DNA of 64,000 nt from Bacteroidota bacterium (lineage in GTDB: Bacteria > Bacteroidota > Bacteroidia > Flavobacteriales > Flavobacteriaceae). The position numbers and the translations under genes are program-made. Below the pieces are notes generated by a model that was not told where the DNA came from, searched no databases, and was given only the letters and a program-made list of their open reading frames with translations. Position 1 is the stretch's first letter. Each line of letters starts with the position of its first letter. This document shows positions 35,113-44,302 of this stretch, one piece after another. The DNA lies in assembly GCA_023386585.1 (NCBI GenBank), contig JAEWJM010000016.1:1-64000 (forward strand). The letters run 5' to 3'.

Positions 35113-36984
35113 TTAGCGCCCCATGTATATCAACAGTACCGAAATATCGCTTGGCGAGACACCGCTTATCCGAGAGGCTTGAGAAATCGTAACCGGTTTA
35201 ATGCGTTTAAACTTTTCCTTTGCTTCGTACGAAAGTGATTTTATCTTGTCGTAATCGAAGTTGGAGGGTATCTTCACGTCTTCCAATCGCGTCAACTTTT
35301 CCGCGTTGTTCCGCTCCTTTTCGATGTAGCCCGAATATTTCACCTGAATTTCTGCCTGCTCCAATATCTCTTTGTCGAGGTGTCTTTCGTCAACATACTC
35401 GCGAACCTTTTCAAATTTTAAGATGTCCTCCAATCCGATTTGTGGACGCGAAAACACTTTAAACATTTTGTCCGATTGTGTTATTGGCGCTGATTCATTG
35501 GCTTCCAAAATAGGATTGGTTTCCTCGACAGTAACACTTGTATTTCGGAAAAATGCAACCATCGCTTCTGATTCATTCAATTTGTATTCCATGCGCCGAA
35601 GCCTTTTCTCTGACGCGAGACCGATCTCGAACGATTTTGGTGTCAACCGGAAATCGGCGTTATCCTGTCGCAACAACGTTCTAAACTCCGCTCTCGAAGT
35701 AAACATCCGATAAGGCTCATCAGTTCCTTTTGTAATAAGATCGTCAATCAACACGCCGATATATGCTTCGTCCCGCTTTAAAATAAATGGCTCCTTCCGG
35801 TGAATCTTTAAATGTGCATTTATTCCGGCCATCAGGCCTTGCGATGCGGCTTCTTCATATCCGGTTGTGCCATTAATCTGCCCCGCGAAGTAGAGTCCCT
35901 CTACCAATTTTGTCTCAAGCGTATGCTTCAACTGCGTTGGCGGGAAATAATCGTATTCGATAGCATAGCCGGGTCGAAAAAACTTCACGTTTTCAAATCC
36001 AACAACCGAACGAAGCGCCTTGAATTGTACGTCTTCCGGAAGTGAAGTCGAAAATCCGTTTACATAAACTTCGACTGTATTCCAGCCTTCGGGTTCGACG
36101 AAAATCTGGTGCCGCTCCTTATCAGCAAATCGGTTGATTTTATCTTCAACCGACGGACAATAGCGCGGGCCAAGGCTTTTTATCCTTCCGTTGAACATCG
36201 GGCTCCTGTCAAATCCTTCCCGTAATATTTCGTGGACTTCATTTGAAGTATAAGTCATATAACACGACTTCTGGCGGGTTAGCGGTGAAGTCTCGTCGGA
36301 ATAGGAAAATTTATCAGGAATAGCATCGCCTTTTTCTTCGTTCATCTTTGAGTAATCCAATGAACGCCCGTCAACACGCGGCGGAGTTCCAGTCTTCATT
36401 CTTCCCGCAACAAAACCAACCTTCACCAAATCGTCTGTTATTCCGTAGGCAGCACTTTCGCCCGCACGGCCGCCTCCAAACTGCTTCTCGCCAATATGGA
36501 TCAGTCCGTTCAGGAACGTACCATTCGTCAAAATCACAGCCTTTGATCTAATTTCAACGCCGAGCGAAGTGACAATTCCTTTAATCTCATTATTCTCGAT
36601 GAGCAGGCCTTTAACCATCTCCTGATAAAAGTCAAGATTCGGAATACGCTCAAGCATCAACCGCCATTCCTCAGCGAATCGCATGCGGTCACTTTGAACG
36701 CGCGGCGACCACATCGCAGGCCCTTTCGACTTGTTAAGCATTTTGAATTGGATGGCGGTCTTGTCGGACACAATCCCAGAATATCCACCCAAAGCATCGA
36801 TCTCGCGCACAATCTGACCTTTCGCAATTCCGCCCATGGCCGGATTGCAGGACATCTGCGCGATGTTCTGCAAACTCATCGTGACAAGCAGCGTTTTTGA
36901 GCCCATGTTTGCAGCAGCAGCTGCCGCCTCTGAACCCGCGTGGCCGGCGCCAACAACTATAACATCGTATACTTCTGAAAACAT
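35113..36984 (-). CDS. mnmG: tRNA uridine-5-carboxymethylaminomethyl modification enzyme MnmG (GidA)
   Basis: This 623-residue protein is of standard MnmG length. The FAD-binding Rossmann motif is VVGAGHAGSEAA (near 11-22), with the MSCNPAMGGIAKGQIVREIDALGG and RVQSDRMRF blocks and the C-terminal YSGYIEKERNNAEKL region. With MnmE it modifies the wobble uridine of several tRNAs. The start is two bases past the ybeY stop. In many bacteria the gene sits near oriC; here it is bracketed by two parS-type sites. Confidence 0.97.
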   Translation of the reverse strand: MFSEVYDVIVVGAGHAGSEAAAAAANMGSKTLLVTMSLQNIAQMSCNPAMGGIAKGQIVREIDALGGYSGIVSDKTAIQFKMLNKSKGPAMWSPRVQSDRMRFAEEWRLMLERIPNLDFYQEMVKGLLIENNEIKGIVTSLGVEIRSKAVILTNGTFLNGLIHIGEKQFGGGRAGESAAYGITDDLVKVGFVAGRMKTGTPPRVDGRSLDYSKMNEEKGDAIPDKFSYSDETSPLTRQKSCYMTYTSNEVHEILREGFDRSPMFNGRIKSLGPRYCPSVEDKINRFADKERHQIFVEPEGWNTVEVYVNGFSTSLPEDVQFKALRSVVGFENVKFFRPGYAIEYDYFPPTQLKHTLETKLVEGLYFAGQINGTTGYEEAASQGLMAGINAHLKIHRKEPFILKRDEAYIGVLIDDLITKGTDEPYRMFTSRAEFRTLLRQDNADFRLTPKSFEIGLASEKRLRRMEYKLNESEAMVAFFRNTSVTVEETNPILEANESAPITQSDKMFKVFSRPQIGLEDILKFEKVREYVDERHLDKEILEQAEIQVKYSGYIEKERNNAEKLTRLEDVKIPSNFDYDKIKSLSYEAKEKFKRIKPVTISQASRISGVSPSDISVLLIYMGR

Positions 36985-36986
36985 AT

Positions 36987-37406
36987 TTATTGTTCCACGT
37001 GAAACATCTTCATCTTCTCTTCTTCTTTCTGCCGCATTACCTGCGCATCGTGTTCCGTTTTGTCTTTATATCCGCAGTAATGCAAAATACCGTGAGCCAT
37101 TACCCGGCGAAGTTCCTCATCAAAGGAAACGTCAAATTCACCGGCATTATCGCGAACGCGCTCAACAGAGATCATAATATCGCCGTGTAATTCTTTTCCT
37201 ACGGAATAATCAAAGCTAATAATGTCAGTCAGGTCGTCGTGCTGCAGGTATTGCAAGTTAATCTTGTGCAAATATTCGTCGTTGCAGAACACATAATTAA
37301 TATCGCCTTCCAACTTCTCTTCGGATAGGATAATCCGCGATATCCAGTCGCTGTAGCGATTTTCATCCGAAAGGCTAAATTCGGACTCGTAGTTGAACGT
37401 GATCAT
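36987..37406 (-). CDS. ybeY: Endoribonuclease YbeY
   Basis: This 139-residue protein carries the zinc motif HGILHYCGYKDKTEHD (near 110-125) with three histidines, and the upstream NDEYLHKINLQYLQHDDLTDIISFDYS block. YbeY takes part in 16S rRNA 3' maturation and ribosome quality control. Its last codons (MFHVEQ) are encoded by the exact parS sequence at 36991-37006. The start overlaps the DUF4175 stop by four bases (ATGA), and mnmG follows after two bases. Confidence 0.95.
   Translation of the reverse strand: MITFNYESEFSLSDENRYSDWISRIILSEEKLEGDINYVFCNDEYLHKINLQYLQHDDLTDIISFDYSVGKELHGDIMISVERVRDNAGEFDVSFDEELRRVMAHGILHYCGYKDKTEHDAQVMRQKEEEKMKMFHVEQ
36991..37006. other. parS site (exact match to consensus)
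   Basis: TGTTCCACGTGAAACA fits the parS consensus TGTTnCACGTGAAACA at all 15 specified positions. It overlaps the last codons of ybeY and lies seven bases before the mnmG start codon. ParB bound here would mark the origin region for segregation. Confidence 0.85.
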
Positions 37407-40400
37407 TTTGTCTTGAAATATTCCTGAACCTTCTGATTGTAAATAGCGCGCAAAGGTAAGCTTTGGCGGTTTAATATTTCAATGCTGTTGAGATAATCCT
37501 GTAGCGCGGCAGGAAGGGCATTCGATTTATTGATGTATTCCTTCTTATTTGTCTCCGATTGCCGCTTTTTCTCTTCTCCTTGCATCTGCATTGCTTTGTC
37601 CAACTTCAGCAGCTCGTACTTAAGGTTAAGCGTCTTTTGAAGCAGCTCGTTGTTAAATCCTTTATTTAGCAACTGCTTCTCAATCTGCTTCATCTGATCA
37701 ATTGCCGACTGGCCGTTTCCGCCCAAGCCCTGCTTGTTCAGTTCCTTTTGCAGTGCTTCCCTAAGCTGGCGCTGTTCCTTGTAGATTTCCATAATCGCAC
37801 GTGCATCGCCTTCGCCGTCCTGGCCTTCAGTTCCCTCACCTTGGCCGTTCTCGCCTTTGCCCTGGCCTTTCTGGCCTTTTCCGTCCTGTCCGGGCTTATT
37901 TCCCTGTCCGGGTTTTTGTCCGTCTCCAGGCTTCTCGCCGGGCTTCATTCCTTGCTTCATCTTTTCGCCCAAGCCTTCTTGCTTCTTGATGATATCCGGC
38001 AGCTGCATCCCTTCGCCTTGCTGTCCGGGCTTCGGTTTTCCTCCCTGTCCGGAACCCGACAAAGACATCTGCATACTGTTCAGGATGTCGCTGAGCATGT
38101 CGGCAAGCTTATTTGAAGACGAAATCGTGTATTGCTGGTGCGAAAGTCCTTTCGGGATTTGCGACTCAACCAGCGACTCCAGCGCTTTATCAATATTGTA
38201 GTGGACGTTTCCGACCTCTTTAGTGACGTCTTCAGCAATTTTCGGATTCCGAAGTGACATCGCGAACAAACTATCGTCAACATGCTTGAATTGCTGCTTC
38301 AGGTCTTGCTGTATCTTCAGGTTCTTATTGAATGACGGCGAACCGCGCTTCAAGCCTTTAAACTGACCCATCAAATCTTCCTGCGAAAATGAAAATGCAA
38401 GCAAATTATCCAGTATCTGGCGCAGCATTTTTACATCTTCCTCCATCTGCTCCATCTCGCCGCCCGCCATGCTTTCCTGCATGCTCTGGCTCATTTCCTT
38501 CATCTGCTTGGCGGCACTTTTTTGCTTCGGCTTTGCTTTTTGGGTGTTATTCTTCTTCAATTCGTCAGATGCCTTCTTTAAATCCTCATCGATGTTCTTT
38601 TCTTTTTGGGCATCGGTCGGAATATCCATCGGGGATTTAAATTCTTTGTTTTCCTTTTGGAGATCTTGCAGCTCATCCTGAATCTTATCGAAATCCTTGT
38701 TGATATCCTCCTGCTTATCAACATCGTTCTCTTTTTCCTGATTAGAAAGGTTGTCTTGCTTTTCTGATAGCTTATCAAGCTTGTCGGCAAGCTGCTCCGC
38801 CTTTTTCTCTACATAGAATCGCTTGGTCAACTCAACCAACTGCTCCAGGTTCTTAGCCTGATTTTTACTTTGCTGCTTGAACCGGTCCATTTTTTCAAAC
38901 AGTTCCTCGTTCTGTATCTTATCATTGAGTTCCTTCAGCTCATCAAGAAGCTTTTGGTTCTTTTCCATGTCTTTCTCGGCATTGTCCAGTCGCTTTTGAA
39001 GTTCCTCTTTAAAGTCGTCTTTCTTATCGGCTTTAAACTTATCAAGGTTCTCCTCCATTTTCCGGGCGTATTCTTTCATCATTTCATCTTGCTGCTTCTG
39101 GCGCTTGATGAAGTCGTTCACCTTTTGCTGATCCTTAAATTCGAGGTTATCTTTCTCTTTGCCAAGTTTTTGCAGTTTATCCATCTCCGAAAGTTGCTTG
39201 TCTTGGTTGCGAAGCGACTTCTCCATGCTGTTGATGTTGTCATTTTGCTGCTGAAGCACTTGTTCTTCCTTTTCCTGATCGGTTTCGATCCTATCAGTAA
39301 ACACCGAAGATTTCGTCTTTTTGAAATGATGTGGCGCATCGTTATCAGAAACCTCAAAGTAATATTCATACGAAACTCCCTGTTCCACGGGTAACGTGCC
39401 TGGAAAAGCAAAAATGAACTGATCGTAAATATCTTTTTTCACCGGTAAAGACACCGATTTCGCTCCCGACGGAGTTCCTTTAGGATAATACACAACACGA
39501 AGTGCCGAAAGTCCATAATCATCCGAAACCTGCCCGAGCACATAACTCTTATCAACCTTGAGGCTGTCGGGCGCAGGGCCAACAGAAATCACCGGAAATT
39601 GGTCTTTAATGACGGCAATATGATAATTCAGCTTTTCGTATTTCGCCACATTGGCATTGGACGTAAAAATCTGGTAATCGGTACTTTCAGAAATAACTTT
39701 CGCCAAAGAAAAGGCGTCTTCGCTTCGTCCGAATGGAAAAACCGATTCCTTGTTCGCCCATTCGACTTTGTCGGTTGCGATGGTTTTCATCCTCCAGGTG
39801 ACGCGTGTTCCTTCGGGAACGACCGCATTTCCGTTACCGCGGATCGTTTCTGCGCTTCTTTTCAAATACGATGGATAAGTCAATGCCATTTCAAAGTTCG
39901 CAATCGACGGGACAGGAACCACGCGCAGCTCATAATCGTGCGACATCACATCATTGGCCTCGAGGTGAAACGAAACATCCTGAACCGGACGGGGAATGCG
40001 GAATGAAAACTCGCCGGCCTGTCCGCCTTCCATAAAATAGCTTTCATCACCGATAAAAATCATCGCATTCTCAGGAACAACCTTTCCCTCGGTCTTAACC
40101 TTTAAAACAAAATCTTTGTTTTGCTCGGTGACCAGCTTGTCATTTACAACGGTAAATTTAAATGGCGCCGGCGGAAGAAACTGCTGTTTGTAATTCACCA
40201 TCCGCGTGAGGCTCTGCGAAATAACATCGCTGTTTCCGGAGATATAAAAGAACGCGAAAAACAAGATCGGAATTGCCGCAAGCGGAATGTACTTCGTATT
40301 CTTGCGAAAATTAATCGCGTTACTGAAGGGAACCGGACTTAGAGCATTGGCCTTTTGTTCGATTGATGCCGCCAATAATTCCGATTGGCTGTGGCTTCCC

Positions 40401-40756
40401 GAAAGTTGCAGGAAATTAGTCAGTTTGTCGCTGACTTCACTAAAATGGTTTCCAATGATCTGAGAAGCAAAATTATAATCGATGCCTTTCTGCAGCCTGA
40501 AAAGCCGCGACAAAGGAAAAAGAATGTATCTGACGAGAAGAAAAACTTCCACGGCAATGAAAGTCCAAAATAAAAACGTCCGTCCGGCAGGCCGTAGCCA
40601 AAGGAAATATTCCACAAAAAGGGTGAATAGAAAATACATCAGCCCGATGCCGATAAAAAACAAGCTTCCGCGTATCAGCTCGTTCGTATAGAACTTCCTG
40701 ATGAAAGCTTCCAGCTTGTGATAAATAATTCCTGAAGATTCCAAGGTAAAACTCAA
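37403..40756 (-). CDS. DUF4175 family giant membrane-anchored coiled-coil protein
   Basis: This 1117-residue protein has two or three N-terminal membrane helices (about 31-50, 58-75 and 155-172), a beta-rich periplasmic part to about 480, and a long Lys/Glu/Gln coiled coil (~490-800). A Gly/Lys/Gln-rich low-complexity tract (~935-1010) precedes a final helical segment. It matches DUF4175 of Bacteroidetes; function is unknown. No ATG is available: the in-frame codon before TTG 40756 is TAA, so the start is TTG at 40756 or the TTG at 40744. It is coupled by ATGA overlap to ybeY. Confidence 0.85.
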   Translation of the reverse strand: MSFTLESSGIIYHKLEAFIRKFYTNELIRGSLFFIGIGLMYFLFTLFVEYFLWLRPAGRTFLFWTFIAVEVFLLVRYILFPLSRLFRLQKGIDYNFASQIIGNHFSEVSDKLTNFLQLSGSHSQSELLAASIEQKANALSPVPFSNAINFRKNTKYIPLAAIPILFFAFFYISGNSDVISQSLTRMVNYKQQFLPPAPFKFTVVNDKLVTEQNKDFVLKVKTEGKVVPENAMIFIGDESYFMEGGQAGEFSFRIPRPVQDVSFHLEANDVMSHDYELRVVPVPSIANFEMALTYPSYLKRSAETIRGNGNAVVPEGTRVTWRMKTIATDKVEWANKESVFPFGRSEDAFSLAKVISESTDYQIFTSNANVAKYEKLNYHIAVIKDQFPVISVGPAPDSLKVDKSYVLGQVSDDYGLSALRVVYYPKGTPSGAKSVSLPVKKDIYDQFIFAFPGTLPVEQGVSYEYYFEVSDNDAPHHFKKTKSSVFTDRIETDQEKEEQVLQQQNDNINSMEKSLRNQDKQLSEMDKLQKLGKEKDNLEFKDQQKVNDFIKRQKQQDEMMKEYARKMEENLDKFKADKKDDFKEELQKRLDNAEKDMEKNQKLLDELKELNDKIQNEELFEKMDRFKQQSKNQAKNLEQLVELTKRFYVEKKAEQLADKLDKLSEKQDNLSNQEKENDVDKQEDINKDFDKIQDELQDLQKENKEFKSPMDIPTDAQKEKNIDEDLKKASDELKKNNTQKAKPKQKSAAKQMKEMSQSMQESMAGGEMEQMEEDVKMLRQILDNLLAFSFSQEDLMGQFKGLKRGSPSFNKNLKIQQDLKQQFKHVDDSLFAMSLRNPKIAEDVTKEVGNVHYNIDKALESLVESQIPKGLSHQQYTISSSNKLADMLSDILNSMQMSLSGSGQGGKPKPGQQGEGMQLPDIIKKQEGLGEKMKQGMKPGEKPGDGQKPGQGNKPGQDGKGQKGQGKGENGQGEGTEGQDGEGDARAIMEIYKEQRQLREALQKELNKQGLGGNGQSAIDQMKQIEKQLLNKGFNNELLQKTLNLKYELLKLDKAMQMQGEEKKRQSETNKKEYINKSNALPAALQDYLNSIEILNRQSLPLRAIYNQKVQEYFKTK

Positions 40757-40859
40757 TTATATAACCGCTAAAAGTACGATTTTATCTGAAAGGCAAGTCG
40801 TTAAAAAATCCGAAAAGTTTATCCCGGCGAACCGCTAACGCAATGCGCAATCTAAATCT

Positions 40860-40867
40860 TATCTTTG
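40860..40867 (+). promoter_or_regulatory. Putative -7 box of gltX
   Basis: TATCTTTG ends 15 bases before the gltX ATG at 40883. Confidence 0.6.
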
Positions 40868-40882
40868 CAGAAATTTTCTACA

Positions 40883-42394
40883 ATGCAGCAACAAGTCAGG
40901 GTGCGTTTTGCACCGAGCCCGACAGGACCGTTACATATCGGCGGAGTGCGTACAGCGCTTTTCAATTACCTCTTCGCTAAAAAGCACGGCGGCGTTTTCT
41001 ATCTACGTATTGAAGACACCGACCAAAACCGGTACGTTGAAGGCGCGGAACAATACATTCTCGAGGCGCTGGACTGGCTCGGAATTGCGCCGCAGGAAAC
41101 CATTGGACGAAACGAGAAATTCGGTCCGTACCGGCAAAGTGAGCGTAAAGAGCTATATCGCCAATACGCTGAAGCGCTCATCGAATCTGGTAATGCTTAT
41201 TACGCTTTCGACACTAACGAAGCGCTCGACGCGCATCGCAAATCGCATGAAGAGAAAGGAAAAACTTTCATTTATAATCATCATAACCGTGAAAAACTGG
41301 ACAACTCGTTGACCATTCCGGACGCCGAAGTCAGTGCCCGAATCGCACGAGGCGAAGATTACGTGATCCGTTTTAAAACGCCGGTCGACGAGACGCTGCA
41401 CCTTTACGATATGATCCGAGGCGACATTAAATTCGACAGCAACCTGCTGGACGACAAGGTTTTGTTTAAAAGTGACGGACTGCCAACTTACCACCTGGCC
41501 AATATCGTTGATGACCATCTGATGGAAACCAGCCACGTAATACGCGGAGAAGAATGGTTGCCTTCGATGCCGCTTCACTGTTTGCTTTATCGCGCACTCG
41601 GATGGAATGCGCCGCAGTTTGCACACCTTCCGCTAATCCTGAAGCCTGTGGGCAATGGAAAACTTTCAAAGCGTGATGGCGACAAACTCGGTTTTCCGGT
41701 TTTTCCTTTGGAATGGAAAACTTCCGACGGAATCTCTGCAGGATATCGCGAATCGGGTTATTTTCCTGAAGCGGTGGTTAATTTCCTCGCACTGCTCGGT
41801 TGGAACGACGGCACAGAAAAAGAACTTTTCTCGCTAGACGAGCTTGTTGAAGCATTCGATCTGGAGCGGGTTCATAAATCAGGGGCCAAGTTCGATCCCG
41901 AAAAAAACAAATGGTTCAACCATCAATATCTGGTGCGAAAAGAGAACAGTGAGTTGGCAGCCGACTTTATTCCTTTTCTTCAAGAACGCAACATTGCAGT
42001 TGACGACAAGGCAAAAATCGAAAGAATCGTTAGCCTCATTAAAGACCGCGCGAATTTCGTATCGGAATTCTGGGATTTATCGAATTACTTCTTCGTCGCG
42101 CCACAGTATTTTGACGAGAAAGCTTCAAAGAACTGGAAGGCTGAAACTAACGATCTGATGCGCCAATTGACAACGGTCATTATAAAAACAGAAGATTTTA
42201 CTTCTCATCAAATTGAAACCGATGTGAAGCAATGGATGGAAGCGAACGAAATCGGAATGGGAAAAATCATGCAACCGTTCCGTTTGAGCCTTGTCGGTGC
42301 GCTAAAAGGTCCGCATCTTTTTGATATCGCTGAAATTATCGGCAAGGAAGAAACGATCCGCCGAATCAATCGTGCAATCGAACATTTCGTGTAA
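40883..42394 (+). CDS. gltX: Glutamyl-tRNA synthetase
   Basis: This 503-residue class I synthetase has the HIGH-type motif PSPTGPLHIGG (near 10-20) and the KMSKS-type motif KLSKRDGD (near 259-266). The C-terminal helical anticodon-binding domain is of bacterial GluRS type. It charges tRNA-Glu. The ATG at 40883 is used because the TTG 18 bases upstream overlaps the promoter box. It converges with the beta-barrel gene, only two bases apart. Confidence 0.97.
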   Translation: MQQQVRVRFAPSPTGPLHIGGVRTALFNYLFAKKHGGVFYLRIEDTDQNRYVEGAEQYILEALDWLGIAPQETIGRNEKFGPYRQSERKELYRQYAEALIESGNAYYAFDTNEALDAHRKSHEEKGKTFIYNHHNREKLDNSLTIPDAEVSARIARGEDYVIRFKTPVDETLHLYDMIRGDIKFDSNLLDDKVLFKSDGLPTYHLANIVDDHLMETSHVIRGEEWLPSMPLHCLLYRALGWNAPQFAHLPLILKPVGNGKLSKRDGDKLGFPVFPLEWKTSDGISAGYRESGYFPEAVVNFLALLGWNDGTEKELFSLDELVEAFDLERVHKSGAKFDPEKNKWFNHQYLVRKENSELAADFIPFLQERNIAVDDKAKIERIVSLIKDRANFVSEFWDLSNYFFVAPQYFDEKASKNWKAETNDLMRQLTTVIIKTEDFTSHQIETDVKQWMEANEIGMGKIMQPFRLSLVGALKGPHLFDIAEIIGKEETIRRINRAIEHFV

Positions 42395-42396
42395 GC

Positions 42397-43038
42397 TTAA
42401 AGGTAGATAATTAAAGTGCCGGTAAATATGCTGGCGTGACCTTTAAAATCATCACCAAAGCCTTTGTTGTTCAGGTTGTTCAACAAATTGGTAACTCCGT
42501 ATTGATAAGTCGCCTGAAGCCTGAAATGGCGCACGCCGACAGTCAATCCGACCGTTGGATAAAAGCTGAATTTCGAAATATCGGTCAGGTCTTTCGCGGT
42601 GTATAGATTTCCGGCCACAACATTGTCTTCATCATTTTCGTCGATCGTTGTTTTACCATTGATCTGAAACATCGGACCGATCTCGGCGCTGAGATGGTTT
42701 TCAATGAATTTATAACTTAAAAGCAGATAAACCTGCGCAGAAGGTAATTTGTAATCAACGTCTTCACGTGCGCCCAAACCATTTAAAGTGGCCACGCTGA
42801 AACGATTCTCACTGAACTGCAGCCCGTAAACCATGTCAAAATCGTTGTAGAAATTTCCCCTGACCGACAGCCCGGCGCTCCACCCGGTGCCGGGTTGCGA
42901 TTGGAAGTTTTTCGTGTCAAGCATAAAATAGTTTAGTCCGCCGCTGATTCCGATGCGATTCGAATCGCGATATTCGTATTGCGCATTGGAGCAAAAACCC
43001 ACCAGCGACGCAATACATAAATAGAAGTACTTTTTCAT
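42397..43038 (-). CDS. Outer-membrane beta-barrel protein (PorT-like)
   Basis: This 213-residue protein has a signal peptide (MKKYFYLCIASLVGFCSNAQ) and about eight amphipathic strands with alternating aromatic residues, ending in the strand SIFTGTLIIYL. The layout resembles small barrels of the PorT/OMP_b-brl_2 group. PorT itself belongs to type IX secretion, but this assignment is not safe from sequence alone. It is divergent from the SPFH gene. Confidence 0.75.
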   Translation of the reverse strand: MKKYFYLCIASLVGFCSNAQYEYRDSNRIGISGGLNYFMLDTKNFQSQPGTGWSAGLSVRGNFYNDFDMVYGLQFSENRFSVATLNGLGAREDVDYKLPSAQVYLLLSYKFIENHLSAEIGPMFQINGKTTIDENDEDNVVAGNLYTAKDLTDISKFSFYPTVGLTVGVRHFRLQATYQYGVTNLLNNLNNKGFGDDFKGHASIFTGTLIIYL

Positions 43039-43110
43039 ATCTTGATTTCAAATTGAATGCTGCGTAGAAAATTTCGTACTTTACGCAAGTCTAATCTAAT
43101 TTACATCAAA

Positions 43111-44091
43111 ATGGAAAACATTCCTTTATACATTATTCTTTTTTTCGCGCTGTTTATCTTCCTGTCGTCGTTCTTTACGGTGAAGCAGCAAACGTCGGCA
43201 ATCGTTGAGCGTTTCGGGAAATTCCAAAGCATCAGGCATTCCGGACTACAATTGAAAATCCCGGTTATCGATAAGATTGCGGGAAAAATAAATCTCAAAA
43301 TACAGCAACTCGACGTCGTGATCGAAACAAAAACGAAGGATAACGTCTTCGTAAAAATCAAGGTTTCGGTGCAATTTATGGTCATCAAGGATAAAGTTTA
43401 CGACGCTTTTTACCGACTCGAATATCCTCACGATCAGATTACTGCGTATGTTTTTGACGTTGTACGTGCCGAAGTCCCAAAGCTGCGGCTCGACGATGTT
43501 TTTGAAAGGAAAGACGATATCGCAATCGCGGTAAAGCGTGAACTCAACGAAGCGATGACAACGTATGGCTACGATATCATCAACACTTTGGTGACCGATA
43601 TCGATCCGGATATTCAGGTGAAAAACGCGATGAACCGAATCAACGCCGCAGATCGCGAAAAGACGGCAGCCGAGTTCGAAGCTGAAAGTTCACGTATCCG
43701 GATTGTTGCGAAAGCAAAAGCTGAAGCAGAAAGTAAAAGGTTGCAGGGACAAGGTATCGCCGACCAGCGACGTGAGATTGCACGTGGACTTGTAGAAAGT
43801 GTGGACGTACTGAATAAAGTCGGAATTAATTCACAGGAAGCTTCGGCGCTGATCGTGGTCACACAACATTACGACACTTTGCAGGCGATTGGTTCCGATA
43901 CAAATTCGAACTTGATACTTCTTCCAAATTCACCCCAGGCCGGAAGCGACATGCTGAACAATATGGTAGCGTCGTTCACCGCTTCCAACCAGGTTGGCGA
44001 GGCGATGAAAAAAGGAAACGTCAAAAAGGAGAAGCAACGTAGGGAAAATGATCAAACCAATCAAAATCGGACATCCGGAGAGACAAATTGA
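43111..44091 (+). CDS. SPFH/band 7 domain membrane protein
   Basis: This 326-residue protein has one N-terminal membrane helix (about 5-23) and then an SPFH domain starting VKQQTSAIVERFGKFQSIRHSGLQLKIP. A coiled coil with AADREKTAAEFEAESSRIRIVAKAKAEAESKRLQGQG follows, and the tail is charged. It is of the QmcA/YbbK type, which forms large membrane-bound assemblies. The ATG giving MENIPLYIILFF is chosen because the upstream codons are not hydrophobic. Confidence 0.92.
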   Translation: MENIPLYIILFFALFIFLSSFFTVKQQTSAIVERFGKFQSIRHSGLQLKIPVIDKIAGKINLKIQQLDVVIETKTKDNVFVKIKVSVQFMVIKDKVYDAFYRLEYPHDQITAYVFDVVRAEVPKLRLDDVFERKDDIAIAVKRELNEAMTTYGYDIINTLVTDIDPDIQVKNAMNRINAADREKTAAEFEAESSRIRIVAKAKAEAESKRLQGQGIADQRREIARGLVESVDVLNKVGINSQEASALIVVTQHYDTLQAIGSDTNSNLILLPNSPQAGSDMLNNMVASFTASNQVGEAMKKGNVKKEKQRRENDQTNQNRTSGETN

Positions 44092-44253
44092 ACAGAAAAT
44101 TAAAATAAGGCGTTTTTAGAGGGTTTCACGGACGGAAAAAAGGAAACAGTCTGGAAAAAAAAGAAAATTCAACACAGCGCATTTTATAAAGTCACTTTTG
44201 ATTGTAAAATGCTATGGTTTATTTTAATCATATAGAAAATATCAATAATAAAC

Positions 44254-44277
44254 AAAGCGCCTCGAAAGGGCGCTTTT
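44254..44277. terminator. Bidirectional terminator between the SPFH gene and glnS
   Basis: AAAGCGCC (44254-44261) pairs with GGCGCTTT (44269-44276) across a short loop, followed by T residues in both directions. It lies between two convergent genes. The 160 bases between the SPFH stop and this hairpin hold nothing I can name. Confidence 0.8.
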
Positions 44278-44302
44278 CCATTTATAAAGTTTATTATCCG
44301 AA

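Noticed and set aside
37748..38201. Long plus-strand frames rich in Pro, Phe and Ser
   Set aside because: They are complements of the Gly/Gln/Lys-rich tract of the DUF4175 gene and have no start signal or family resemblance.
40865..40882. TTG start 18 bases upstream of the gltX ATG
   Set aside because: It overlaps the TATCTTTG promoter box and would add six non-conserved residues.
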